Below are positions 8,503 to 16,915 of a stretch of DNA of 64,000 nt, piece after piece (position 1 is the first letter of the stretch; every line of letters starts with the position of its first letter). The DNA comes from Bradyrhizobium sp. S69. GTDB lineage: Bacteria > Pseudomonadota > Alphaproteobacteria > Rhizobiales > Xanthobacteraceae. The translations under genes were made by a program, and so were the position numbers. The notes beneath the pieces are model-generated. The model made no database searches. It saw only the letters and a list, made by a program, of their open reading frames with translations, and had not been told where the DNA came from. Where the stretch lies: positions 164,568 through 228,567 of the forward strand of contig NZ_LMUK01000043.1 in NCBI RefSeq assembly GCF_009766005.1, given 5' to 3'.

Positions 8503-10070
8503 GTGACCAGCCGATAGCCGAGCCGGGCGCCGCGACATGGCTCGGCTTTGTCCTGATGTGCCTCGGCATGTTCATGGCGATCCTCGACATCCAGGTGGTC
8601 GCGACGTCGCTGCCGGCGATCCAGCACGCGCTGGCAATTTCACCCGATGCCATCAGCTGGATTCAAACCGCGTATCTGATCGCGGAAATCGTCGCGATCC
8701 CGTTGACCGGATGGCTGACGCGGGTGCTGACCCTGCGCTGGCTGTTCGTATCGGCGGTCGGCCTTTTCACGATTGCCTCGATCGGTTGCGCGTCGAGCGG
8801 TAGTTTTGCGATGCTGATCGGCTTCCGCGTGCTGCAAGGCTTTGCCGGGGGAACGCTGATCCCGGCAGTGTTTTCCGCGGTGTTCCTGCTGTTTCCGCTG
8901 CGCCTGCATCCGATCGCCACCACGATGGCCGGCGTCATGGCGGTGCTGGCGCCCACCATCGGGCCCGTGGTCGGCGGCTGGATCACCGAGACCTATTCGT
9001 GGCACTGGCTGTTCCTGATCAACGTGATCCCCGGCATCGTCGCCGTGTCCGCCACGCCTTGGCTGCTGCCGCGCGAAAAACCCGATTTTCGCGCGTTCGC
9101 CGCACTCGACCGCGTTTCGCTCACGCTGATGGCCGCAAGCCTGGCGAGCCTGGAGATCGCGCTGAAGCAAGCGCCGCAATCGGGCTGGCTTTCGCCGGCT
9201 TGTGGCTCTCTTTTGTTGCTGAGCGCCACTGCCGCGACGTTGTTCGCCAAACGAACCCTCAAGGCCACCCATCCCGTGGTCGATCTGTCGACACTGGGCA
9301 CGCGCTCGTTCGCGATCGGTTGCGCGCTCAGCTTCTGCCTCGGCGTCGGATTATTCGGCTCGGTCTATCTGATGCCGGTGTTTCTGGCCTTTGTGCGCGG
9401 CCACGACGCTTTCGAGATCGGCACCATCATGCTGGTCACCGGGCTCTCGCAACTGATCGCAGCACCGATTGCCGGCGCGCTGGAAAGCCGATGCGATCCG
9501 CGCCTGCTGTCGGCTGTGGGTTTTTGTCTTTTCGCGCTCGGGCTCGGTTGCAGCGCGTTTCAGAGCCGCACTGCCGATTTCGGCGAGATGTTCTGGCCGC
9601 AGGTGCTGCGCGGCGTCGCCATCATGTTTTGCCTGCTGCCGCCGACCCGGCTTGCACTCGGCGCGCTGGCGGCAGCACGGGTGCCCGATGCCAGCGGCCT
9701 GTTCAATCTGATGCGAAACCTCGGTGGCGCGATCGGGATCGCGCTGATCGACACCATCCTCTATGGCCGCACCGGAGGCCACGCCGAAGCGCTGCGCGAC
9801 CGACTGATGGCCGGAGACGTCACCGCGGCGCGGGCGATCGGGCTCGACGTCCAGCTCTTCACCCACCGGCCTCCCGGCGTATCCGATGCCACCGTGGAAG
9901 CCTATCTGCGGCCGATGGTCGAGAAGGCCGCCTTCGCGCTCTCCACCAACGAAGCCTGGGCGCTGCTCGCCGGCGTGGCGCTGTTGGGAGTTCTGCTGGT
10001 GCCGTTCGCGGGATCGCCACCATTAGGCAGCGACGCGATCGCGGACGCCGTCAACGACGTCAATCCTTGA
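8499..10070 (+). CDS. MFS transporter, DHA2 (EmrB/QacA) drug:H+ antiporter family, 14 TM
   Basis: Inner-membrane protein of 523 residues with the hydrophobic profile of 14-TM DHA2 exporters. The family's opening motif is clear: MAILDIQVVATSLPAIQ, then SWIQTAYLIAEIVAIPLTGWL, and later a motif-C-like GPVVGGWITETYSWHWLFLINVIPG region. Coupled by ATGA to the methyltransferase, it most likely exports the methylated polyketide or protects the cell from it; this is inference from context. No EmrA-type adaptor is adjacent. Its 3' end overlaps the convergent sugar dehydrogenase gene by 11 nt. Confidence 0.9.
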   Translation: MSDQPIAEPGAATWLGFVLMCLGMFMAILDIQVVATSLPAIQHALAISPDAISWIQTAYLIAEIVAIPLTGWLTRVLTLRWLFVSAVGLFTIASIGCASSGSFAMLIGFRVLQGFAGGTLIPAVFSAVFLLFPLRLHPIATTMAGVMAVLAPTIGPVVGGWITETYSWHWLFLINVIPGIVAVSATPWLLPREKPDFRAFAALDRVSLTLMAASLASLEIALKQAPQSGWLSPACGSLLLLSATAATLFAKRTLKATHPVVDLSTLGTRSFAIGCALSFCLGVGLFGSVYLMPVFLAFVRGHDAFEIGTIMLVTGLSQLIAAPIAGALESRCDPRLLSAVGFCLFALGLGCSAFQSRTADFGEMFWPQVLRGVAIMFCLLPPTRLALGALAAARVPDASGLFNLMRNLGGAIGIALIDTILYGRTGGHAEALRDRLMAGDVTAARAIGLDVQLFTHRPPGVSDATVEAYLRPMVEKAAFALSTNEAWALLAGVALLGVLLVPFAGSPPLGSDAIADAVNDVNP

Positions 10071-10986
10071 ACGGTTCGACGTCGCGCCGCCGGCCGAGCA
10101 TGAAGGCGTCGGCGACATGGAGCAGCGGCGACAGGTCGACGTCGGAAACACCATTGGCGATCAGTTCGATGAAGCGGCGATAGATCGCCGGATATTCCGC
10201 CTTCGGCTCGTCGACCAGCGTGCGGTCGTTATGGATCAGGCGGCGGCCGCCGGACGCCAAGGCCAAGCACCCGGCGTCGGTCTCGATCTGGATATGCCAG
10301 GTCTGCGGACCGGTCTGGCGCCAATCGAATTCGGCGCGGATCGGCAGACCGCGATCGTCGGAGAAGCCGAGATTGGCCGCGATCGGCGTCGCCCGGTTGC
10401 GCGGGAAGCACAGTTCGGCCTCGGTGAGGAAGAACGGCCGCGGCAGAATGCGCGTCATGATCGAAAGCGCGTTGATGCCGGGATCGAAGACGCCGAACCC
10501 GCCCGGCTGCCAGATCCAGGCCTGACCTGGATGCCAGACGGTGACGTCTTCCTTCCATTCGACGACGACCGACTTGATCGTACGCTCGGCAAGGAAAGCA
10601 CGCGCCGGTTCGACGGCGGGAGCGAAACGGGAATGCCAGGCCGCGAACAGCGCGCGTCCGGCTTGCCGCGCCGTCGCAATCAGCGGCGTCAGTTCGCTGA
10701 CACTGGCGCCCGGAGGTTTTTCCAGCAGCACATGCTTGCCGGCCTTCAACGCCGCCGTGGCCAGCGCCTGACGTGCTTGCGGTGGCGTGCAGAGCGCCAC
10801 GGCATCGACCGGATGGTCGGCCGCGAGCATGTCATCGAGCGTCGCGAAATGCGCGATGCCGTCCATCGTGGCGTTTGGATCGACGACCGCGGTGAGTTCG
10901 ATGCCATCGGTGCCGGATATCGCGGCGACATGGCGATCCCTCGCGATCTTGCCAAGACCGACGATAGCGAGGCGAATGGCTGTCAC
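10060..10986 (-). CDS. L-arabinose/D-galactose 1-dehydrogenase (Gfo/Idh/MocA family)
   Basis: NAD(P)-dependent aldose dehydrogenase of 308 residues. The Rossmann motif IVGLGKIARDRHV is at the N-terminus, EKPPGA at 89-94, and WKEDVTVWHPGQAWIWQPGG followed by GVFDPGINALSI is characteristic of the Pseudomonas D-galactose and Azospirillum L-arabinose 1-dehydrogenases, which oxidise the sugar to a lactone. The start is the GTG at 10986 because the preceding in-frame ATG would run into the upstream dehydratase gene and adds residues with no homology. It follows the 2-keto-3-deoxyarabonate dehydratase by 40 nt, supporting the arabinose assignment. Confidence 0.87.
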   Translation of the reverse strand: MTAIRLAIVGLGKIARDRHVAAISGTDGIELTAVVDPNATMDGIAHFATLDDMLAADHPVDAVALCTPPQARQALATAALKAGKHVLLEKPPGASVSELTPLIATARQAGRALFAAWHSRFAPAVEPARAFLAERTIKSVVVEWKEDVTVWHPGQAWIWQPGGFGVFDPGINALSIMTRILPRPFFLTEAELCFPRNRATPIAANLGFSDDRGLPIRAEFDWRQTGPQTWHIQIETDAGCLALASGGRRLIHNDRTLVDEPKAEYPAIYRRFIELIANGVSDVDLSPLLHVADAFMLGRRRDVEPFKD

Positions 10987-11026
10987 GGCGACTTGTCCCG
11001 AGGCTGGAGAAACGGTGACGGCGAGG

Positions 11027-11959
11027 TTATTTACCCCACCGCAGCACCAATGGACCGAGATGGTGTGCAATCTCGATCAAACCTGCTCGTACGGCCGGGT
11101 GTAACGGCTGCAGCGGCAGGCGCACGGTTTCGTGCCGGATGACACCGCCCTCCTTCATCAGCGCTTTGCAGGCGATCAGGCCGCACTGGCGATTTTCGTA
11201 ATTGATCAGCGGCAGCCAGCGCTCATAGGCCGCGATCGCCTGGTCGCGACGGCCGGCGAAATACGCATCCGTGATCTGGCGGATACCGTCGGGATAGCCG
11301 CCGCCGGTCATCGCGCCGGTCGCGCCGGCATCGAGATCGGCCATCAACGTGATCGCCTCCTCGCCGTCCCACGGGCCTTCGATCGCCTCGCCGCCGAGCG
11401 CGATCAGCTCGCGCAATTTGGCGGCGGCCTGCGGCGTCTCGATCTTGAAATACGAGATGTTCTCGAGCTCCCGCGCCATCCGCGCCAGGAAGGCCGGGGG
11501 AAGCGGCGTGCCAGCGACCGGGGCGTCCTGAATCATGATGGGGATGGAGACCGCCTCCGAGACGGTCCGGTAGAATTGGTAGATCGCCGCTTCTCCGACC
11601 CGGATCGTGGCGCCGTGATAGGGCGGCATCACCATGACCATCGCGGCGCCGGCCTGTTGCGCGCGCCTCGAGCGCTCGGCGCAGATGTGCGACGCAAAAT
11701 GCGTGGTCGTGACGATGACCGGGACGCGGCCCGCGACATGGTGCAACACTGCGTCGAGCACTTGGTCACGCTCGGCGTCGGTCAGCACGAATTGCTCGGA
11801 GAAATTGGCGAGGATGCAGAGCCCGTGCGAGCCCGCGTCGATCATGCAGTCGACGGCGCGCTTCTGGCCGTCGAGATCGAGCCGGCCATCGCCGTCGAAC
11901 ACCGTCGGCACCACCGGAAATACGCCCCGATAAGGCCGCCGAACGCTGGAGCTTGCCAT
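11027..11959 (-). CDS. L-2-keto-3-deoxyarabonate dehydratase (DHDPS/NAL family)
   Basis: TIM-barrel lyase of 310 residues in the dihydrodipicolinate synthase family, very like the Azospirillum L-2-keto-3-deoxyarabonate dehydratase that yields 2-ketoglutarate semialdehyde. Shared stretches are RGVFPVVPT, LCILANFSEQF, MPPYHGAT, EAIEGPWDGEEAITL and the Schiff-base lysine in YFKIETP (Lys172). The ribosome-binding site decides the start: AAAGGAGG lies 6 nt before the ATG at 11959 but directly abuts the ATG at 11965. Lactonase and arabonate dehydratase are not in the window, so the pathway is incomplete here. Confidence 0.87.
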   Translation of the reverse strand: MASSSVRRPYRGVFPVVPTVFDGDGRLDLDGQKRAVDCMIDAGSHGLCILANFSEQFVLTDAERDQVLDAVLHHVAGRVPVIVTTTHFASHICAERSRRAQQAGAAMVMVMPPYHGATIRVGEAAIYQFYRTVSEAVSIPIMIQDAPVAGTPLPPAFLARMARELENISYFKIETPQAAAKLRELIALGGEAIEGPWDGEEAITLMADLDAGATGAMTGGGYPDGIRQITDAYFAGRRDQAIAAYERWLPLINYENRQCGLIACKALMKEGGVIRHETVRLPLQPLHPAVRAGLIEIAHHLGPLVLRWGK

Positions 11960-12466
11960 GGCCATCCTCCTTTTTGTTACGGTTGTCGGGCTGGCCACAG
12001 CCTGATTCAACGCGTTGGATCACCCTAGCGCCTTTTCCTTCCCGATTGAATCGGAACGAGGCGTCCATCTGCTTTTTTGCCGCATTTCTTCACAGCAACC
12101 AGTGACCGCTTCGCGCAAAAAAGCTCTGGCTACATCCTTTCGGTCGACCATGGGCGCTTCAAAACGTCCGGCTTCGCGCAATCGGTCGGGAACTGTGCTT
12201 TTTGGGTCGCATGTATTCGGCAATCTCTGCGGGTAGTGGGCGGATTCGCTGGCAGGAAGTGCCGCATAGTCCTAGAATTCTTTCTGAATATTAATGCGAT
12301 AATCGCTGTTGGAAGCGTTTCTGCGTGCCCCTGAGCAGTTGCGGAATATTATTCAAAACGCCTACAATGACCGGCCCGTCACGGTTTGTTTGAGCGACCT
12401 CCCCCTCGACCGGCCACGCAACAATGAGGCCTGCAAGATGAACGAAAACTCGGTGATGGAACGTTC
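11960..12466. other. Intergenic region before the mdtABC-type operon
   Basis: No gene is visible in about 500 nt separating the minus-strand arabinose genes from the plus-strand pump operon. Positions 12031-12062 hold a degenerate copy of the 'GATGGAATC' palindromic repeat also found at 59150 and 63929. The stretch 12230-12370 is comparatively AT-rich and is the likely promoter area for the pump. Small open frames here have no recognisable content. Confidence 0.45.
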
Positions 12467-13795
12467 ATGAATCAACCAATCAAACCTCCCCAGGAAGCCA
12501 AACCTACCCGCGAAGCCGCGCCGGCCGCCCCCAGGCCGCGATCGGCTTGGCGCCTGGTCGGTACATGCCTGCTGTTGCTGCTGATCGTGGCCGGCATCGT
12601 CTGGTGGACCAAGCAGCAGAGCGCGCCACCAGCGCAGAACGGTCGCGGAGCCGCGCCGATGTCGATCGTGCCCGAGGCAGTCACCAAGGGCGACATCAAC
12701 GTCAACATCAATGCGCTCGGGACGGTCACCTCGCTCGCCACCGTCACCATTCGAAGCCAGATCTCGGGCTACTTGCAGAAGGTGGTTTTTACCGAAGGCG
12801 ACGAGGTCAAGAAGGGCGATCTGATCGCTGAAATCGACCCGCGGCCGTATGAAGCCACCCTCGCCCAGGCCAACGGCAATCTGGCGCGCGACCAGGCGCT
12901 GCTCAAGGGCGCGCAGGTGGATCTCGCCCGCTATCAGGGGCTCGCCGCGCAGAATGCGGTGCCGCGCCAGACACTCGATACCCAGGTGGCACTCGTCGCA
13001 CAGGATCAGGGCACGGTGGAAGCCGACAAAGCCACGGTCAAGTCCGCGGAAGTGAACCTGCAATATACCCGTATCCTGTCGCCGCTGGACGGCCGCGTCG
13101 GCCTGCGCCAGGTCGACCAGGGCAATTATGTGACCGCGGGCGATACCAACGGTCTTGTCGTCATCACGCAGCTCAAGCCGATCAGCGTGCTGTTCACGGT
13201 GCCTGAGGATAATCTACAGGCGATCTCCAAGCGCCTGCAGGCCGGCGCGGGGCTGCCGTCCGCGGCCTTCGACCGCAGCGGCGCCAAGAAAATCGCCGAC
13301 GGCACCTTGCAGACGTTTGACAGCCAGATCGATCCGACCACCGGAACGATCAAGCTGCGCGCGCAATTTCCGAACGCGACGGAAGCGCTTTATCCGAATC
13401 AGTTCGTGAATATCCAGCTCCTGCTCGATACCCACAAGGACGTCACCATCATGCCGACGGCGGGCGTGCAGCGCGGTGTGCCCGGCACGTTCGTCTATCT
13501 GGTCAACGCCGACAACACGGTCTCGGTTCGCAAGATCGATCTCGGCGTGACCGATGGCGATCGCGTCGAGGTTCGCTCCGGTTTGCAGCCGGGCGATAAA
13601 ATCGTGGTCGATGGCGCCGACAAGCTGCGCGACGGCGCCAAGATCAACGTCCGCGCCGAAGCTGCGGGTGCCACTGCCCCCGCAGCCGGCGGCGCAGCCG
13701 CGCCCGGCCCGGACAAGGCCGGCAAGAAGCAGGGCTCGGATGGCGGACCAAAGCCGGACAGCCAACAGAAGCCAGACGCCGGACAAAAACAATGA
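12467..13795 (+). CDS. mdtA: RND efflux periplasmic adaptor (MdtA-like membrane fusion protein)
   Basis: Adaptor of 442 residues anchored by one N-terminal membrane segment (WRLVGTCLLLLLIVAGIVWW). The biotinyl-lipoyl half motifs SQISGYLQKVVFTEGDEVKKGD and LSPLDGRVGLRQVDQGNYV flank a hairpin of alternating Ala/Gln-rich helices, followed by beta-barrel and membrane-proximal domains ending in LQPGDKIVVDGADKLRDGA. The C-terminal 45 residues are a low-complexity Ala/Gly/Pro/Lys/Gln tail. It bridges the inner-membrane permeases and the outer-membrane channel. Its stop overlaps the mdtB start (ATGA). Confidence 0.93.
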   Translation: MNQPIKPPQEAKPTREAAPAAPRPRSAWRLVGTCLLLLLIVAGIVWWTKQQSAPPAQNGRGAAPMSIVPEAVTKGDINVNINALGTVTSLATVTIRSQISGYLQKVVFTEGDEVKKGDLIAEIDPRPYEATLAQANGNLARDQALLKGAQVDLARYQGLAAQNAVPRQTLDTQVALVAQDQGTVEADKATVKSAEVNLQYTRILSPLDGRVGLRQVDQGNYVTAGDTNGLVVITQLKPISVLFTVPEDNLQAISKRLQAGAGLPSAAFDRSGAKKIADGTLQTFDSQIDPTTGTIKLRAQFPNATEALYPNQFVNIQLLLDTHKDVTIMPTAGVQRGVPGTFVYLVNADNTVSVRKIDLGVTDGDRVEVRSGLQPGDKIVVDGADKLRDGAKINVRAEAAGATAPAAGGAAAPGPDKAGKKQGSDGGPKPDSQQKPDAGQKQ

Positions 13796-16700
13796 GCCCG
13801 TCGCAACCGTTCATCATGCGGCCGGTTGCGACCACGCTGCTGATGATAGCTATTATGCTGTCCGGCTTGCTGGCGTTCAGGTTCCTGCCGGTCGCTGCAT
13901 TGCCTGAAGTCGATTACCCGACCATTCAGGTGCAGACCTTCTATCCCGGCGCGAGCCCCGACGTGATGACGTCGTCGGTGACCGCGCCGCTGGAGGTACA
14001 GTTCGGCCAGATGCCGAATCTCAACCAGATGAGTTCGGTGAGTTCGGCCGGCGCCTCGGTCATCACGCTGCAGTTCGGCCTGAGCATTTCGCTCGACGTC
14101 GCCGAGCAGGAGGTGCAGGCGGCCATCAACGCCGCCGGCAATCTCTTGCCCTCCGACCTGCCCGCGCCGCCGATCTACGCCAAGGTCAACCCCGCCGACG
14201 CGCCGATCCTGACGCTCGGACTGACGTCGAAAACCATGCCGCTGACCCAGGTCGAGGATTTCGTCGACACCCGTCTGGCGCAAAAGATCTCCCAGCTTCC
14301 CGGCGTCGGCCTCGTCAGCATCTCCGGCGGCCAGCGGCCGGCGGTACGCATCCAGGCCGACATCCGCAAGCTCGCCGCCTACGGCCTGAACATCGACGAC
14401 CTGCGCACCACACTCGGCAACGCCAACATCAACACGCCCAAGGGCAATTTCGACGGCGCGATGCGCGCCTACACCATCAACGCCAACGACCAGATCAGGA
14501 ACGCCTCCGACTACAAGTCGCTGATCGTCGCCTACAAGAACGGTTCGCCGGTGCGGCTCAGCGACGTCGGCGACGTGACCGACGGCGCCCAGAACGACAA
14601 GCTCGGCGCCTGGATGAACGAAACGCCGGCGATCATCCTGAACATCCAGCGGCAGCCGGGCGCCAACGTCATCGCGGTGGTCGAAGGCATCAAGGCGCTG
14701 TTGCCGCAATTGCAGGCCACATTGCCCACCGCGATCGATCTCAGCATCCTCACCGACCGCACCGTGACGATCCGCGCCTCGGTGGAGGATGTCGAATTCG
14801 AGCTGTCGCTCGCCGTGATGCTCGTGGTGCTCGTGATCTTCGTGTTCCTGCGCAACGCGCGCGCCACCCTGATCCCGAGCCTTTCGGTGCCGCTGTCGCT
14901 GGTCGGCACGCTGGGGGCGATGTATCTGTTCGGCTTCAGCCTCAACAATCTCTCGCTGATGGCGCTGACCATCGCCACCGGTTTCGTGGTCGATGACGCC
15001 ATCGTGGTGATCGAGAACATCTCCCGCTACATCGAGGAAGGCGAGCAGCCGTTGCAGGCGGCGCTGAAAGGCTCCGCGCAGATCGGTTTCACCATCATCT
15101 CGCTGACGGTTTCGCTGATCGCGGTGCTGATCCCGCTGCTGTTCATGGGCGACGTGGTCGGACGGCTGTTCCGGGAATTCGCCATCACGCTGTCGGTCAC
15201 GATCCTGATCTCGGCCGTGGTGTCGCTGACCCTGGTGCCGATGGCCTGCGCCAAGCTGCTCAAGCCTGAAACCGAAACCCACGAAAACGCATTTCAGCGC
15301 TACAGCCGCGAAGGCTTCGACAAGATCATCGAGTTGTACGGCCACGCGCTCAACTGGGTGCTCGATCGTCAGACCTTCGTACTGTTGATCGCGCTCGGCA
15401 CCTTCGCGCTCACCGCGTATCTCTACATCATCATTCCCAAAGGCTTCTTCCCGCTTCAGGATACCGGCGTCATCCAGGCGATTTCCGAAGCGCCGCAATC
15501 GGTATCCTATGCGGCGATGGCCGAGCGGCAACAGCAACTGGCCAGCGTCATCCTGAAGGATCCCGAAGTCGAAAGCCTGTCGTCGTTCATCGGCGTCGAC
15601 GGCACCAACACCACGCTCAACAGTGGACGCATCCTGATCAACCTCAAGCCGTATGACCAGCGTAAATCCGGCATCACGGCGATCATGAAGCGCATCAAGG
15701 AGGCGACGGCGTCGCTGACCGGCATCAGCCTCTACATGCAGCCGGTGCAGGACTTGACGATCGAGGGCACCGTCAGCCGAACGCAATATCAATTCATCCT
15801 GGAGGATGCCGATCCGAACCAACTGGCCGAATGGGCGCCCAAGCTCGTCGACAAGCTCAACCAGCTTCCGCAGTTCTCCGACGTCAGCAGCGACATCTCG
15901 GCATACGGGCTTTCGGTCTTCGTGCAGATCGACCGCGACCAGGCCGCCCGCTTCGGCATCACGCCCGCCACCATCGACAACGCGCTCTATGATTCCTACG
16001 GCCAGCGTATCGTCTCCACCATCTTCACCAACTCGAACCAGTACCGCGTCATCCTCGAAGCCGACCCCAGCCTGCAAACCTCGTTGAAATCGCTATCTGA
16101 CATCTACCTGCCGTCATCGGTCGGCAGCACGCCGGTGCCGCTGGCGGTGATGGCCAAGATGCGGGAGGAGACCGCGCCGTTGCAGGTGTCGCATCTCGGG
16201 CAGTTTCCGGCCGCCACCATCTCCTTCAACCTGGCGCCTGGTGCAGCCCTCGGCGACGCCGTGACGGCGATCAAGCAGGCGCAGACCGATATCGGCCAGC
16301 CGCTCGGCGTCATCACCAGTTTCCAGGGCGCCGCGCTGGCGTTCCAGTCATCGCTTTCCAACCAGCTGTTCCTGATCCTGGCCGCGATCGTCACGGTCTA
16401 TATCGTGCTCGGCGTGCTCTATGAGAGCTTCATCCATCCCGTCACCATTCTCTCGACGCTGCCGTCCGCCGGCATCGGCGCGCTGCTGGCGTTGATGGCG
16501 GGCGGCAATGATCTGACGATCGTCGCCATCATCGGCATCATCCTCTTGATCGGCATCGTGAAGAAAAACGCGATCATGATGATCGACTTCGCGCTGGACG
16601 CCGAGCGCAACGAGGGCAAGCCGCCGCGCGAGGCGATCTATCAAGCCTGCCTGCTGCGGTTCCGGCCCATCCTGATGACCACCATGGCCGCCGTGCTCGG

Positions 16701-16899
16701 TGCGCTGCCGCTGATGCTCGGCACCGGCGCCGGCTCCGAACTGCGGCACCCACTCGGCATCTCCATCGTCGGCGGCCTGCTGGTCAGTCAGTTGCTGACG
16801 CTGTTCACCACCCCCGTGATCTATCTCTGGTTCGACCGTCTGGCGGTGCGCTTTGCGGGCCGCACGCGCGAGGCTGGGCCTGCGAACGAATTGAACTGA
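13792..16899 (+). CDS. mdtB: RND efflux permease MdtB-like
   Basis: Inner-membrane proton-driven RND permease of 1035 residues, normal length for HAE-1/MdtB proteins. Key features are the opening FIMRPVATTLLMIAIMLSGLLAF, proton-relay aspartates in VVDDAIVVIENI in TM4, two large periplasmic loops, and LLIGIVKKNAIMMIDFAL with the TM10 lysines. In the MdtBC type two different permeases form one heterotrimer, and here a second permease follows 16 nt downstream. Substrates of MdtABC in enterobacteria include bile salts, novobiocin and metal-linked stress compounds; substrates here are unknown. Confidence 0.93.
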   Translation: MSPSQPFIMRPVATTLLMIAIMLSGLLAFRFLPVAALPEVDYPTIQVQTFYPGASPDVMTSSVTAPLEVQFGQMPNLNQMSSVSSAGASVITLQFGLSISLDVAEQEVQAAINAAGNLLPSDLPAPPIYAKVNPADAPILTLGLTSKTMPLTQVEDFVDTRLAQKISQLPGVGLVSISGGQRPAVRIQADIRKLAAYGLNIDDLRTTLGNANINTPKGNFDGAMRAYTINANDQIRNASDYKSLIVAYKNGSPVRLSDVGDVTDGAQNDKLGAWMNETPAIILNIQRQPGANVIAVVEGIKALLPQLQATLPTAIDLSILTDRTVTIRASVEDVEFELSLAVMLVVLVIFVFLRNARATLIPSLSVPLSLVGTLGAMYLFGFSLNNLSLMALTIATGFVVDDAIVVIENISRYIEEGEQPLQAALKGSAQIGFTIISLTVSLIAVLIPLLFMGDVVGRLFREFAITLSVTILISAVVSLTLVPMACAKLLKPETETHENAFQRYSREGFDKIIELYGHALNWVLDRQTFVLLIALGTFALTAYLYIIIPKGFFPLQDTGVIQAISEAPQSVSYAAMAERQQQLASVILKDPEVESLSSFIGVDGTNTTLNSGRILINLKPYDQRKSGITAIMKRIKEATASLTGISLYMQPVQDLTIEGTVSRTQYQFILEDADPNQLAEWAPKLVDKLNQLPQFSDVSSDISAYGLSVFVQIDRDQAARFGITPATIDNALYDSYGQRIVSTIFTNSNQYRVILEADPSLQTSLKSLSDIYLPSSVGSTPVPLAVMAKMREETAPLQVSHLGQFPAATISFNLAPGAALGDAVTAIKQAQTDIGQPLGVITSFQGAALAFQSSLSNQLFLILAAIVTVYIVLGVLYESFIHPVTILSTLPSAGIGALLALMAGGNDLTIVAIIGIILLIGIVKKNAIMMIDFALDAERNEGKPPREAIYQACLLRFRPILMTTMAAVLGALPLMLGTGAGSELRHPLGISIVGGLLVSQLLTLFTTPVIYLWFDRLAVRFAGRTREAGPANELN

Positions 16900-16915
16900 G
16901 CATCGAACTGAACCC

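Noticed and set aside
13495..16077. An 860-codon open frame on the minus strand
   Set aside because: Antisense to mdtB with no protein motif; shadow frame.
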